NCBI GenBank assembly: GCA_023014335.1
Contig: JAECYW010000002.1
Coordinates: 2,542,001-2,606,000 of the forward strand
Length of the DNA stretch: 64,000 bases
DNA from: Galerina marginata
Taxonomy: Eukaryota > Basidiomycota > Agaricomycetes > Agaricales > Galerinaceae
Reading direction: 5' to 3'
Shown here in pieces: positions 34,837 through 45,744 of the stretch; within the stretch, counting starts at the first letter, position 1, and each line of letters starts with the position of its first letter. The notes below the pieces were generated by a model that was given only the letters and a program-made list of their open reading frames with translations, ran no database searches and was not told where the DNA came from. The position numbers and the translations under genes were made by a program.

Positions 34837-35883
34837 ATGTTCAAACTCGCAGCTACCTCTGCTCTGCTCATCGGCCTCCTTACCAAGTTGACAGTCGTCA
34901 ATGCCGTATCTGGTGTCACTACCTTCAACGATGTCGGTATATCCTGTCGACCCACCTGTATTTTTTTTTCTGATCCTGTTATTTTCCAGTACACTACCCA
35001 AAGCGGGGTTGCCTGTGCAGGTAAGATATCGGTCATATTACCCTCTGTCCATTTTAACAAGCGACACACAATGATCAGGCTTCCATCCTACTAATTCTCA
35101 GGGAACTAACACTTTTGCTTCGGCCATGTCTGATCTTTCGCCCCTCTGGACTGGCGCTAAATGCCAGGGAAGCAAAGACGCCAGTAAATGGTAACTATGT
35201 TTAACCGGAGTTGCTTCATACATGAGGCTTACAAGGATGCACCTGTCAACAGTAATGGCAGGGGTGCTTGCACAAACTGCGCTGGTCGTGAGTATGAAAG
35301 ATGCCTTTTGTTGGCCGGCCTTGCTGATATTTCAAATAGCCGCCTGTCCTAGTGAACAAGTTTGCGGTCATGTAAGTTTCGGATTCCACTAACCGACTGA
35401 TCACCCGACTGATTTTTTCTCTTACAGTGCTTCAACGTTAAATGTACGTATTACAACCAGAGTAGCAGGGTCTGCATGGCTCCAGGAATTAATCCTCTAC
35501 GCAGGTACTGGATCCCTCGATGGCGAGACAAGTGGTTCTTGCTCGGGCAAAACCATCAAGGTTAAAATTGTTGACGCGTGTCCCTTCAACGCACCCGGCC
35601 AACTATTGCAAGATTGCTGCATTCGGTGGTGTAAGCATGGTGTCCAATACTTCTGTGCGCGAAGGTACTTGCTAAATTTTTGCCATTAGAATGTCCCAGA
35701 CCGAGAAGCCTGCGAGGCTAGTGGCGTCAATGCTCTTGACATTGCCACAACCGCAAGGAGCACTCTCTCTTCCTTCGTGAGCATCACCCCTTCGTGAATT
35801 CTCGGAGATCTAAATCATCTAATATTGTTTTCGAATCTCAGAAAGGAAACCTTAACATTGACATCGAGACTACGAGCTGCTGA
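34837..35883 (+). CDS. Secreted double-psi beta-barrel protein (loosenin/expansin-like)
   Basis: An eight-exon small secreted protein. The signal peptide is MFKLAATSALLIGLLTKLTVVNA. The mature part carries Cys-rich blocks TNCAGR-like, ACPSEQVCGHCFNVKC, GSLDGETSGSCSGKTIKVKI, the active-site-like VDACPFNAP and ALDIATTARSTLSSF. This order (Cys pairs, KVKIVDACP, LD...A) is that of RlpA-like/barwin-type double-psi beta-barrels, the fold of loosenins and expansin domain 1. These loosen cellulose or chitin without cutting; no activity can be inferred. The last exon encodes KGNLNIDIETTSC. Single extra bases appear at 35101-35103 (at a splice acceptor) and 35597-35598 (NAP/ANYC junction). Confidence 0.75.
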
Positions 35884-36579
35884 TCGCGGGAATTTTTTAA
35901 TTCTTGCAAATTGCTTGCAAAGGGATACCGACAGTTACCTTTTGTTTACAAGAAAACGTGTGTGGTCACTTTGTCCCCAACTTGATATCTGTACGAATTT
36001 GGAATAAGAACATCAAATAAAACTTACATTGTTAACTGCATGCTATTGCCTGATATTGGCGAATCCGAAGTTGGTTGTAGACTTGTAGTTATATAACAAA
36101 GAGACCCCAGGCAAAGCTACCTTCCTGCTTTCAGTGTAGTCTATAATTACCTTTTTGAAGTCCGCGGCTCCTAAACGTGTGTGGCGTCATGTCATGCCCA
36201 AAACTGGTTAACAGCCAAGGTCCACCATACCTCGAAGTGGTTATGTCCTCTCTAGCGCCTATTTGAACCTTATCTATTATTTCCACAACCTATATGGTGT
36301 TTGCTCTTAATGCCGCAGGCGGAGGGATATGGACACTTCTTCCGGCACTCATCGTGGGTGAATTTTCTAGATGAAACGTCATTCTGGCACAAAGACGGGA
36401 ACACCGGCGTTACCCCCGCACCTTTGTAAGTGCGCTCCCAGGTTTCCAGTTTACCCATTTCTTCCTAGCCTTTCTTCAGTTGAACGTCTGTTCCTCGATC
36501 TTCTAGCCAGTCTGGCGTAGCGAGGTTCGAGTTAAAGTAATTATCACCAGATACATCTTGTCGACTCGACAAGTCTACC
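35884..36579. other. Intergenic region between the two double-psi barrel genes
   Basis: About 0.7 kb with no recognisable gene. It presumably holds the promoter of the expansin-like gene. Confidence 0.35.
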
Positions 36580-37722
36580 ATGCACTCATTTGCACCTTCC
36601 CTGTCATTTCTGCTTTCCTTTCTCCTCCTACCCCTTCTCCGCCCTCAGGCTGGCCCGTCGAACTTCCGATGGCTTTATCCAGCCAGCCGTAAAGCTTGGT
36701 CTTGGCCTTCAATTCGCCCGCGGCGCGGAACTTTACAACAGTTTAATTCAGAGAGACGACGACGCCGCGCATCATCATTCGACCGGTGGTGCGGTAAATT
36801 TGGATCTCGGAGACACTGGTGCCAGCACATTTGGTGGTCGTTCCCATGTAGCTCCTCCACTTCGTCGCAGACACGCTGCATTGGGCCACGCCCGTGCTCT
36901 TAATCAAACCGAAGATGGCAATAATTATACACGATCTCTTTACCTTGGAAGAAGAACGGCCGGCGCGCAGTTCACGAACTTCGTGACTGGATTGTGAGTA
37001 TTTTTTAAATAAAGATTTAACCGGTTTTGAGAAGCCAATCTCTTTTTCGCGGATAGAGGCGCGTGTGGTGGCTTTAATCAACCATCGGACTATGTGCGTC
37101 ATTTCTATCCCGAATTACAACTGCACTGATGTCGAGGACACGTAGGTTGTAGCTTTGAATATGCAGGTAAACTGATTCAGGCAAGGTATCGGGAATTCAA
37201 AGCATTGACGGATAATTTTTTAGCAATGGGACAATGGCGCACACTGCAACGCTGCCGTTACTATCGTCATCAATGGCAAAACTGTGCACGCACAGATCGT
37301 TGACCGTGTAAGTCGACCGTAGTGCCATAGGTTTACTTCGCGCTAAACACCCGACTCGATGTAGTGCGAAAAATGCGGATATAACAATTTAGATTTTACC
37401 GATGGCCTTTTCGTAAGTCTGGGCTGATCTAGGCGTTGGGACCCTCCATGGCGACTGGGAGTATGGGAATGGTGTCCCTCCGCCAAAGCCGTCCCCGACC
37501 CCTAGTCCTACTCACCATTCCTCCACTACAACGAAGACATCGAGTGTGGTTAGTAGTAGCATGTCAGCTTCCACGACGGCGTCTGCTACCATCAACGCCT
37601 CAGCCCCAGCAACCAGTCAGCCCATCTATCAGCCAGGGAATATTGAGCTCATGTACTTATCAAGCATTGGGATGAGTGGCATGCTCCTAGTCAACCTTCA
37701 ATCGACGACTGGAGGGGCGTAG
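36580..37722 (+). CDS. Expansin-like double-psi beta-barrel protein with Ser/Thr-rich tail
   Basis: Starts with a hydrophobic signal (MHSFAPSLSFLLSFLLLPLL). A polar stretch follows before the barrel. The barrel is spread over five exons: FVTGLGACGGFNQPSDY, VVALNMQ, QWDNGAHCNAAVTIVINGKT with AQIVDR, CEKCGYNNLDFTDGLF, then LHGDWEYGNG. The pattern GACG, WDNG..C, G.T..A.IVDRC..C and LD.....LF is the expansin/kiwellin double-psi fold. The end is a Pro/Ser/Thr linker and a short hydrophobic segment, so it may be cell-wall or GPI attached. The frame changes between the signal peptide and the body and again before GTLHGD. The exon structure there is uncertain. Confidence 0.65.
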
Positions 37723-37875
37723 AGGGTGCATGCCAGACAGTACTTTTTAGTAGGCAATGCGTTGTTGTGAAATTTGATTCATTTATTGATGCTAAATGTA
37801 CATGGCTTGACTGGTATTGCTATGCGACGAAGTGTGTGAGTGCAAGATGATATGATAAAAAGTGAGGATAAGGGA

Positions 37876-39014
37876 TCAGAGCTGCTCCAAAGCTTGGCGA
37901 ACGGTGTTGAGGAAAAGTTCCTTGTCTTCGTTGATCGATCTATCTGGTCTGGCTAATTTCCAAAGTTGAAACAGGCTCTTGATGTTGTCTCGAAGAGCAT
38001 CTTGGGTTGCGTGATTGGAAACCTGGTCAACGATGAATCCGTCTGACAATGGTTGAGGTGGACTAGCGGTCGATGACGACGATGTGAGTGCGGGCATAGC
38101 TTCAAGGGCTTGTGGAGATGCAGTATTAGAATCTCTTGTAGGATAATCGTCGAAGAGAGGTGGAGAGTTGGTTCCAGACTCGGCAGCGAGAGCCTCCAGA
38201 CGGCGAGCGAGTGAGGCTGGCGGTGGAGGCTCTAATGGGTTGTAGAGCTCAGCGTGATTGGTTTGAAGATCATCAGAGGGAACGATGATTCTCTCTGGGA
38301 TATCACTGTCTTGCTCCCCTTCGGCTGGAAGCTTCTTCTTGGATAGCCGGGGTGAGGGTAAAGTGGAATCACCGGATCCTGAGCGGATGATCAGAGAAAG
38401 TTAAAAGAAATCATAATGAACGACAGACCTTGTACGGTGGCATACTGAGCCCAATAGGCGTCTTCGGAGCTTGGATTGGGGTCTAGATACCCAGAGGAAG
38501 AATCGTGATCGGGAGCATCTCCCTGCCCGTAGGCATTCCAGTAAGAATCATCGTCATCGCCTTGGACGGTGAAATGGTGGCTCTGTTCTGGGAGAAAGTC
38601 GTCGGGAGAACACGCAGCGAGTGCATCATTGAAGGAAGAGTACGAATTGGCAGGGAAAGGCATGAGGGCTACGTTGTGGTAGAGCCAACCGTGTTCTTTA
38701 TCCCAAAGGAAAACGAGACGGAGAGCGGGGGTAATGCGGACGTGAGCTTGGATGCTCTCTGGGTCTGGGAGGTAGTGGACCGGAAAAGGGAGGTCATGAG
38801 TGGGGATGGGTTCGGATTGGAGAAGATGCACTGCGTGGGACTGTTCCGGAGAGGGCCATGCCAGATATTCTGCTGCGTTGTCCGGAGAAAGCGCCAGAAA
38901 ATGGTGCCGCTGCAGCAGGGGTCGAGAAATGAGATGGGGCGGAATAGGCCCAGCCAGCGGACACAGATAGTCGAGGACGACATGGACGGTGGCAGGCGAA
39001 ATGGCCGCCATCAT
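37876..39014 (-). CDS. Conserved-looking protein of unknown function
   Basis: Two exons, 39014-38429 and 38378-37876, join in frame to give about 362 residues. I do not recognise it. The N-terminal half is hydrophobic and ordered (VHVVLDYLCPLAGPIPPHLI, ALRLVFLWDKEHGWLYHN). The middle is acidic with Ser/Tyr/Trp repeats (DDSYWNAYG, DAYWAQYA). The C-terminal third contains a helical domain (DQVSNHATQDALRDNIKSLF, LWKLARPDRS) that could bind partners. Clean frame, good splice signals and codon use support a real gene. It starts 59 bp from the divergent secreted-protein gene. Confidence 0.7.
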
Positions 39015-39073
39015 CGCCGTCTTTGCACAAACAGCACTCGCTTACATAACCCTCCCTTTCAGTTCCTCATCCC

Positions 39074-39639
39074 ATGTACCGATCCCTGCTGCTCCTCGTC
39101 GCCCTCCCCTTCTTGGCACTTGCACAGGTATATCCATTCCTTCTGGCCTCGTTCCTCTCTCAATGCCTTTTCGCAGAGCACCGGGCCAAATAGCGCAAGC
39201 AACGCTGCCAGTGGTGGTTCCAGTGCTCCAACAGCGGCACCAGCCTCGTCTACCGCCTTCACAACAGTCCTCTCCACCTCTGTCTTCACCAGCATCGGTC
39301 TCGGATCAGGGAGAGTAGAGACCACCGTCTTGGTCACCAGTGTCTTCAGCTCTGTCCTACCCGTCGTGACCGGCAATGCAACCACAGGCAACAGTACGGC
39401 ACCCGGCAACACCACCAGCTCCTCCTCTTCGACACCAACCAAACCCCTTCCCACAGCTCCCACAAACATAAACGGCGGCGGAGCGGGAGGGGCACCCTGT
39501 CCCAGGGGCAAAAGGCGCGAATGGAGCCTTCGGTCCAGATGACGGTTACATCGCTGCTGCCTCTGCCCTCGCAACAAAAGCACTCGCTGCAACTGTGATA
39601 GCCTGCCTAGTGGGAGGAGGGGCCTTGTTCGTCTTCTAG
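39074..39639 (+). CDS. Small secreted Ser/Thr-rich, probably GPI-anchored protein
   Basis: Exon 1 is 39074-39127 (signal peptide MYRSLLLLVALPFLALAQ) and exon 2 starts at 39177. The mature part is rich in Ser, Thr and Ala with N-glycosylation sites (NAT, NST, NTT). The C-terminus is hydrophobic (ALAATVIACLVGGGALFVF), fitting a GPI-attachment signal. No enzymatic domain was seen. The frame breaks near 39503, where one extra base in cccagggg separates GGAPCP from GAKGANGAFG. Confidence 0.65.
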
Positions 39640-39825
39640 GATCATACCATGGACTTTTTCTCGAGCGGACGGACAGTATTATCAGTTGTAACCCATCCTT
39701 TTAAGTACAACCACGCATCCTACCTCTTTACAAGAGAACGATTCATTTACATAAACTACATACCGCACGTTAATCTCAAAACTATTCACTTGCTGCCCTG
39801 CCAATCATGACGGCATCCGCCGAGC

Positions 39826-41310
39826 ATGCTTGCCCTACTTCGATCACCTTCTCCCAGGTTTTATCCAAACTCAATCTTTCTGACACGCCTTTCTTCCTCT
39901 TTCCCTCGAAAGTTCATGTCCTCCGTTGCTGACTTGCCTGAAGCCAAGCGTCAAAAGATGGTTAAAGTAAGATTCGCCCTTTCCTACATAGGACGTCTTC
40001 CGTGAATTTCATTCAGGTCATCGGAACGCACAATGGTACTTTCCACTGCGACGAAGCGCTCGCCGTGTTCATGCTGCGACAAACGTCTACCTATCGCGAT
40101 GGAGGCAATTTTCGTCCTGTTCTTCGATCTACTATTTTCTGACTGGATTTCAGCTCTCAAACGTAGCCGCGATCCCACCATCCTTGGAACTTGCGACATC
40201 GTCGTCGATGTAGGCGCCGTCTACGATGAGCCCAAGCAGCTGTTCGACCACCATCAGCGTGGTTTCACCGAAGTCTTTGGCCATGGATTTGACACGAAAT
40301 TATCATCTGCAGGTCTAGTATACAAGTTCGTGTAGCCTTCGCATCCTTCTCAGTCCTCGCTGACACCCTTGGCAGACATTTTGGCCAAGAGGTCATCGCA
40401 AATCGAACACAGCTTCCCTTGGGAGACCCCAAGGTCAATATTTTGTGGTTAAAGATGTACAAGGTGTGTAAAACAATTCTGTAAATCCTTGCTTCATGCC
40501 GATGTTTTTTTTCAGGAATTTGTGGAAGCAATCGATGGCATCGATAACGGCATCACTCAATACCCCACCGACATAAAAGCAAAGTATAGTAGTCGGACTG
40601 ACCTTTCCAGCCGTGTTGGAGCACTCAATCCATGGTGGAATCAATCCACCGATTCTCAAACTGTTGATGTATGTTTGTTGGCACAATTGTAGTCAACCGG
40701 CCATTGACTTGGTTTCTATTTCTTAGGGCCTGTTCGAGAAAGCTTCTCAGCTCACCGGCCAGGAATTCTTGGGAAAGCTTGACTACTATGCCAACGCATG
40801 GCTTCCTGCCAGGGATCTCCTGATCCAATCTGTTGCAACGAGCAAGGCTGACCACGACCCCACCGGAAAGATAATCGTGTTCGAGCAGTTCCTCCCCTGG
40901 AAGGTATGAGGTTCTTCAGCGTTGCCTCGTTTCTCCTTCTAACCATGTCCTGCTGCAGGAACATCTGTTTGAATTGGAAGCCGACCCAAGTGTTCCTGCT
41001 ATAGAACCCAACCAAGCTATCTATGTCGTTTACCCAGACGAAACTGCTGGTAATTGGCGTGTACAAGCTGTCCCTCTCTCTCCAGCAAGCTTTGAGAGCC
41101 GCAAGGCGTTGCCCGAGGCTTGGAGGGGCTTGAGAGACGAGGAGCTCTCCAAGGTTTCTGGCATCGACGGTGGAATCTTTATCCATGCATCGGGATTTAT
41201 CGGTGGTGAGTCCATTCGCATTTACTGAAATGGTATCTTATCTTATTTGCGTAGGTAACGAAACTAAAGTCGGCGCATTGAAAATTGCTCAATCTGGCCT
41301 CACCATGTGA
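39826..41310 (+). CDS. MYG1: MYG1 family exonuclease (UPF0160, DHH-like)
   Basis: Exon 1 is 39826-39966, followed by about seven more. The signature is [20 protein letters not shown], with the metal-binding His-Asp of the DHH-like fold. It continues with [24 protein letters not shown] and [11 protein letters not shown], then [18 protein letters not shown] and FLPWKEHLFELE. The C-terminal domain includes [30 protein letters not shown] and [14 protein letters not shown]1 proteins are 3'-5' RNA exonucleases of nucleus and mitochondria. Two in-frame starts exist: 39826, which adds a basic leader ([16 protein letters not shown]), and 39916 ([15 protein letters not shown]). The first looks like a mitochondrial presequence, the second like the nuclear/cytosolic form. 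The join between exons 2 and 3 (TYRDG to LKRSRDP) is uncertain. Confidence 0.93.
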
Positions 41311-42161
41311 ACTCTCGCGGCGGCTGAAGAAGGAAACAGAACGACAGAATGACCTCCAACCAATACGGTTGGTTGTACGACACAGTTGTCGTATATGAGC
41401 CCAATGCAGGGCTCACGCACACCACTTAAAGTGGTGCGAACCTCAAAGGAGGTTTGATTCATCGTTTCGATGAATATTTTTCTTCATCTGTGAATCAGGG
41501 AACACACTGTCTAGGTCCCTTCACGGGCTGGGTGGCTAAGCTCCCTGAGCACTTCACATTGTCATAAACGAACCTGTAAATTTTGTAGCCCGACGTTTCC
41601 AGCTGTTAAATGGACCCTTGAATGCACCTGGTATCTTAAGCTAGTATCTAATTTATTGTGTGGATAGGAGGGATCACAAGCAACTTATCAGTCAATTCCG
41701 ATCTTTCACACCTCATGTAGACCTCGTGTAAATATTACAGGGGACTCGATCGCATAGTTCAAATAAGCTCACTTTCATTTGGTGACCTTAGGTGTACATG
41801 ACCTGTCAGACCTACGGTTTGATAAGTACCCACAGCTTTGCATCGCATACATGTTCGGATATCGCGTCAATCGGTGTCCTCCCTGCGTGCTGGTTCCGGA
41901 ACTGTTGTAACGAGCCCCGCAGTTAATGAGGGCAGGACATGCAACAGCTGCATGTTCAGGATACTCACTAATTGGTTCTGTACCCTGGCCTTTTTCACTT
42001 AAGTTACACGTGCAACGAGTGCTGGACGCAATGGCCGAAAGGCGGAAGCAGGCTGGAAACAGCCTACTTAGTGACTTAACCAGCCAGCCAGACAGGTGGT
42101 AGTACGTGAGTCACAGCCATAGCCTCGCAAGGCTCGCCCAGGGGAAGTACTTCTGCCCATC
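41311..42161. other. Gene-free segment rich in perfect short hairpins
   Basis: No reading frame of note. From 41356 to 41475 six perfect inverted repeats follow one another almost without gaps: CCAACC/GGTTGG (41356-41372), TACGACA/TGTCGTA (41376-41393), TGAGCCC/GGGCTCA (41396-41415), CACCACT/AGTGGTG (41420-41436), AACCTC/GAGGTT (41439-41454) and ATTCATCG/CGATGAAT (41457-41475). Further stems: GTTCCGGAAC (41893-41902), ACATGCA/TGCATGT (41937-41955), AGGCTG-GAAA-CAGCCT with a GNRA loop (42050-42065), GAAGTACTTC (42144-42153), and CCCAT/ATGGG at 42156-42166, which overlaps the next start codon. This could be a structured RNA or remains of an RNA-derived element. Confidence 0.5.
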
Positions 42162-43031
42162 ATGGGGAGTTCAGTGACTGTAACCGCTCCGCATTTGCGC
42201 CAACGTTCCCTTTCCGTGTCCTTTCCCACTTCTTCAAAGTCTTCTTCCAGTTCTATTGCGATTCAGCCGCTCCGGAAGCGCCGAACCTCGACCGTTGACC
42301 GATATTACAAGCCCCTCTCAGCAGGCGTTGAACTTCCCGCGGTAGTAGCATATCCACCGCCGACTCGAACAAGGAGAAGACGTAAATTGTACCGCAGGCA
42401 GAGCTCGAAGAAGATGCCGTTCTTGGAAGCACACTACCATCCTTTTTTGTTTGCGATGATGACACTGTCGGGTATGGCTGAATTGGGCCTTACTTCATTT
42501 TTGATCAGTGCGGGGAATGAGAATGGGACCTGGCCGTCTCCGAGATACCATTCTTTGTGAGCAATGAGCGTTTATGTGTCGCCTGATTGTCAACTGAACA
42601 CGCAAAGGCTAATTATGTTCTGCTTCAACGCCGCCTGGACAACATTGTTTTCGACGACATACATGCTGTGGTATGTTGATGGGGCTAGCCATTTTCTGGC
42701 GAATGTCGCAAGCTCTGTGATATGGCTGGTCGTCACTTCCGCTTTATGGGTAGGTGTCCAGACGTAATATAAACAGGGATGCTTATTAGAAATGCGATAC
42801 GGCTAGGGAACAGCGGCTGGAATTATGCACAATACAAGATCAGGAGGAGACTGCGCCAGACGAGCGACGATATCCAGATGTCGACAGTCGTTGACAGTAG
42901 AAGCATTGGGATGGACCGAGTTTGGATTATGCGCGTTGACTTTGATTGCGACGAGTCTCTGGGTTCATTCGAGCAGTTGGAAGAGACGCCAACATTGCGA
43001 TGGTGCCAGTGATTCGCAGAGGTTGGTGTAG
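42162..43031 (+). CDS. Four-helix membrane protein (MARVEL-like)
   Basis: Three exons, 42162-42556, 42608-42749 and 42807-43031, give 253 residues in a clean frame. A Ser- and Arg-rich cytosolic N-terminus (SSKSSSSSIAIQPLRKRR) precedes four hydrophobic segments: HPFLFAMMTLSGMAELGLTS, FCFNAAWTTLFSTTYMLWYV, LANVASSVIWLVVTSALWG and FGLCALTLIATSLWVHSSS. A loop with RCRQSLTVEALGW and a Cys-containing stretch (GGDCARRATISRC) lies before the last helix. The four-helix layout resembles MARVEL-domain proteins, but I cannot confirm the family. Confidence 0.7.
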
Positions 43032-43226
43032 AATTATTAGCAGTCGGAGTCGGAGAATCGACGGAGATCAATCACGAGGTCACGGAACGGCGCTATCAGA
43101 TAAAAAAAGATGAATCACACCCGTTAAGAGCATACGTACCCGACTGTCGTACATATGTCATATCGCGTGTCCTTTGTTCTATTCTGCTCTTGCTCTCACA
43201 GTCTGCTTTGATTCTCGACATCTCCA

Positions 43227-45411
43227 ATGGAACTGGATAGTCCGCCTGAAGACTACCGACGTTCGACGTGCGACCATCTCTTGCAAGCCTCTACTGCAGA
43301 GTCCGCCTCGGACAACGATGAGGCCATAGACTCTGACGGTCTGCTAGGGAATGTAGAGGAGTACACTGAAGAGCCATCCTCCTCGCTGAGCATCAAGAAG
43401 CGACAACGCAGGGCGTTCTTCATTCGGAGTCTCGCATTGCTTTGTGCGTGTAGCTTGAGCGTCGGCAGTCATTAGTGCGCACTGTGTACCCTTTAGCTTG
43501 CATCTTATATGTTGTTCAATTCTGCCCGCAGTGCGACAAACATCCTTGGTCCCCTCAAAAGTCGCCTTCACCGGGAATTGGGAACGTCTCACACCGAATT
43601 CGGGCTGCTTTTGTCGGCTTTCAGTTTGAATAGCACGTGGACACCACTGGTAGGCGGAGTCCTTGCGAGTCGCTTGGGAACGACATTCACCAGCATACTG
43701 GCTACCGGTATCATTCTGTTGGGTACGGCAATACTCTTATTGACCCTTTCTGTAACGCGTTCTAATGTTATTCGTAGGCCAGATTTTCCTCCTCTGTGGC
43801 GATATATGGGGGAACGTGCGACTCATGGCGCTTGGACTCTTTATATTCGGCTTAGGCGTTAGTCCTTTAGCGGTGGTGCAAGAAACTATTATTGTCCGTT
43901 TCTTCAAGTCCCATGGGTTAGGCGTATCAATGGCCTTCGGCTTAATTGCTGGAAAAGTCGCTTCGTTTTTATCGGCACGAACGTCTTACCCGCTCACTGA
44001 ACACTTTGGCTCTCGTGCTCCTTTTTATGTTGCCACTTTCCTCGCAGCGATTTCCGTAGTCATCAACCTTTTATATATCTCACTGTCCAAGTGGCTGATC
44101 GATGGTTCTGGTGCGGAACTGGAGGCACCGGACATCAGCGAGGAAGCCAAACGACGACTGGCAATCAATATGACTGAAGCCCAAGCTCTCGAGAAGGTCG
44201 CTGAAAAGAAAAAGGTCTATATTGGTCAAATCACACAGTTGGGCGACCTATTCTGGGTGTGAGATACCTCTCTCCTCGATGATCTTACAGTTGTGTTAAT
44301 TTTTTTTGTAGCTATATGGGTCTAAACGTCTTCTGTGGCATGATATGGTCGCCTTTTATTCATCTCGCGGCGTAAGTACACCAGTGTGCATCAAGACCCA
44401 ATCAAACTCACAAATTGTCCAGAAACATTATTGAAACGCGCTACAACATGACAGAAGAGGGAGCTGCAAACAGTGCATCGTATTTATTAGCTGGGCCCAT
44501 TATTCTCTACCCTATGGTAAGTTGCCTAAAAGATACTCATGTTACTCAGTACTGACAAGTTTCGAGGCTGGGTTCCTTATAGATCGTCGGAAGCACACCC
44601 CGATCGTTATTCAGCTCCTTCTACTGTCATCCACACTAACAATGCTCGCATATGCGTGGTTTGCATTATCACCGAACTGGACAAAAACTCCAGTACTCGG
44701 TATCATCTCATTTGCGATTGGTCATGGTTTTTCGCCTTGTCAGCACCTGTTCATCCTTTGTACCTCATGTTGGCACTGAATCATCTCCTAGTGTTACTTG
44801 TGGTGCTCGTCCCCAAGATTGTACCATCGAAGTATATCTCTACGGCTTTAGGCGCCCATAAAAGTGTAAGGGGATGAACTACTTGTCGAATCGTGTTCCT
44901 TATTGCAATCTCGCAGATGGAACAAACTGGTTCTACACTTTTCCAGACGCTGGCTGGCGTCTGGCTTGATTCCAATCAGAGAAAGGATGAAGCCACAACA
45001 ACATTCCAAAGATTGCTTAATGTTTTCCTCTGTCTTAATGCCCTAGAATTCTGCACCATTCTGTTTTTGGCCTATTTACAATATCGAAAGAACCTAGAGA
45101 CCAAGGGGGTTCATTCTCGCCGTCAATCTACCTCAGTCGCTGGGTCTGCTTTGTCAGACGGTATGCTAGCACATAGACTATCGACAGCATCTAGCGAAGT
45201 GACACCTCTCATGAATCATCGTAGGACGTTTACATCGTCCGACCTGAATACTCCACCTCCGAAACTGCATCGTGATGCGAGGAAGGACGAATCCCAGATT
45301 CGCCGAGGGGCATGGATGGCACTCCTTTGTTCAGCACTGGTTATTACTGCGTGGATTCTTTTCATGATTACAGCGTACTTCAAACTGGGACAGAAAAAAG
45401 GAGAGCCCTAA
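43227..45411 (+). CDS. Major facilitator superfamily transporter (MFSD1-like)
   Basis: Seven or eight exons. The cytosolic N-terminus is acidic. Then LGPLKSRLHRELGTSHTEFG and the segment SLNSTWTPLVGGVLASRLGT form the first MFS motif region. Next come LMALGLFIFGLGVSPLAVVQ, SHGLGVSMAFGLIAGK, a central loop and TEEGAANSASYLLAGPIILY. The helical pairs continue through FLIDRRKHTPIVIQLLLL, TALGAHKSMEQTGSTLFQTL and ALEFCTILFLAYLQYRK. A Ser/Thr-rich cytosolic region and one extra C-terminal helix (WMALLCSALVITAWILFMIT) end the protein. The nearest named relatives are lysosomal/vacuolar MFSD1-type transporters. The first junction (after LSVGS) does not close by one base; the other joins are clean. Confidence 0.85.
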
Positions 45412-45686
45412 TTCTTTTCATGCCATACTGTGTGGTATATACTTGTTTTATAATATATATTGAATGCCTTTGATGCCCCCGTCGGTAGGATAACGTTCAC
45501 TTTCTGGCCCTATGTAATTCCTGTTATTTCATTTTTGACTACAAAAATGGTGGGGAATATGTAATCTACCGCTACGCTTCGGCATTTGCCGATGGTACTG
45601 CACAGTTGATTTCAGCCTCCAATTCCATTTTGGGTCGTTACCTGCAAATATTATCCGCCGTCGGGCTCAACAACTTCAAGCAAAAG

Positions 45687-45737
45687 GTATGTCTGTAACC
45701 ATGCTGGATTAGTTTCCAAGCTGATTTGCGTTCTCAG
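45687..45737 (+). other. Probable 5' UTR intron of RPL15
   Basis: GTATGTCTGTAACC donor to GTTCTCAG acceptor, 51 bp, ending 7 bases before the RPL15 ATG. It parallels the leader intron of RPS3. Confidence 0.6.
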
Positions 45738-45744
45738 CGGCAAG

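Noticed and set aside
38505..39542. 345-codon plus-strand frame over the unknown minus-strand gene
   Set aside because: Its first part is the antisense shadow of 37876-39014 and its last part is exon 2 of the secreted-protein gene read through an unspliced intron.
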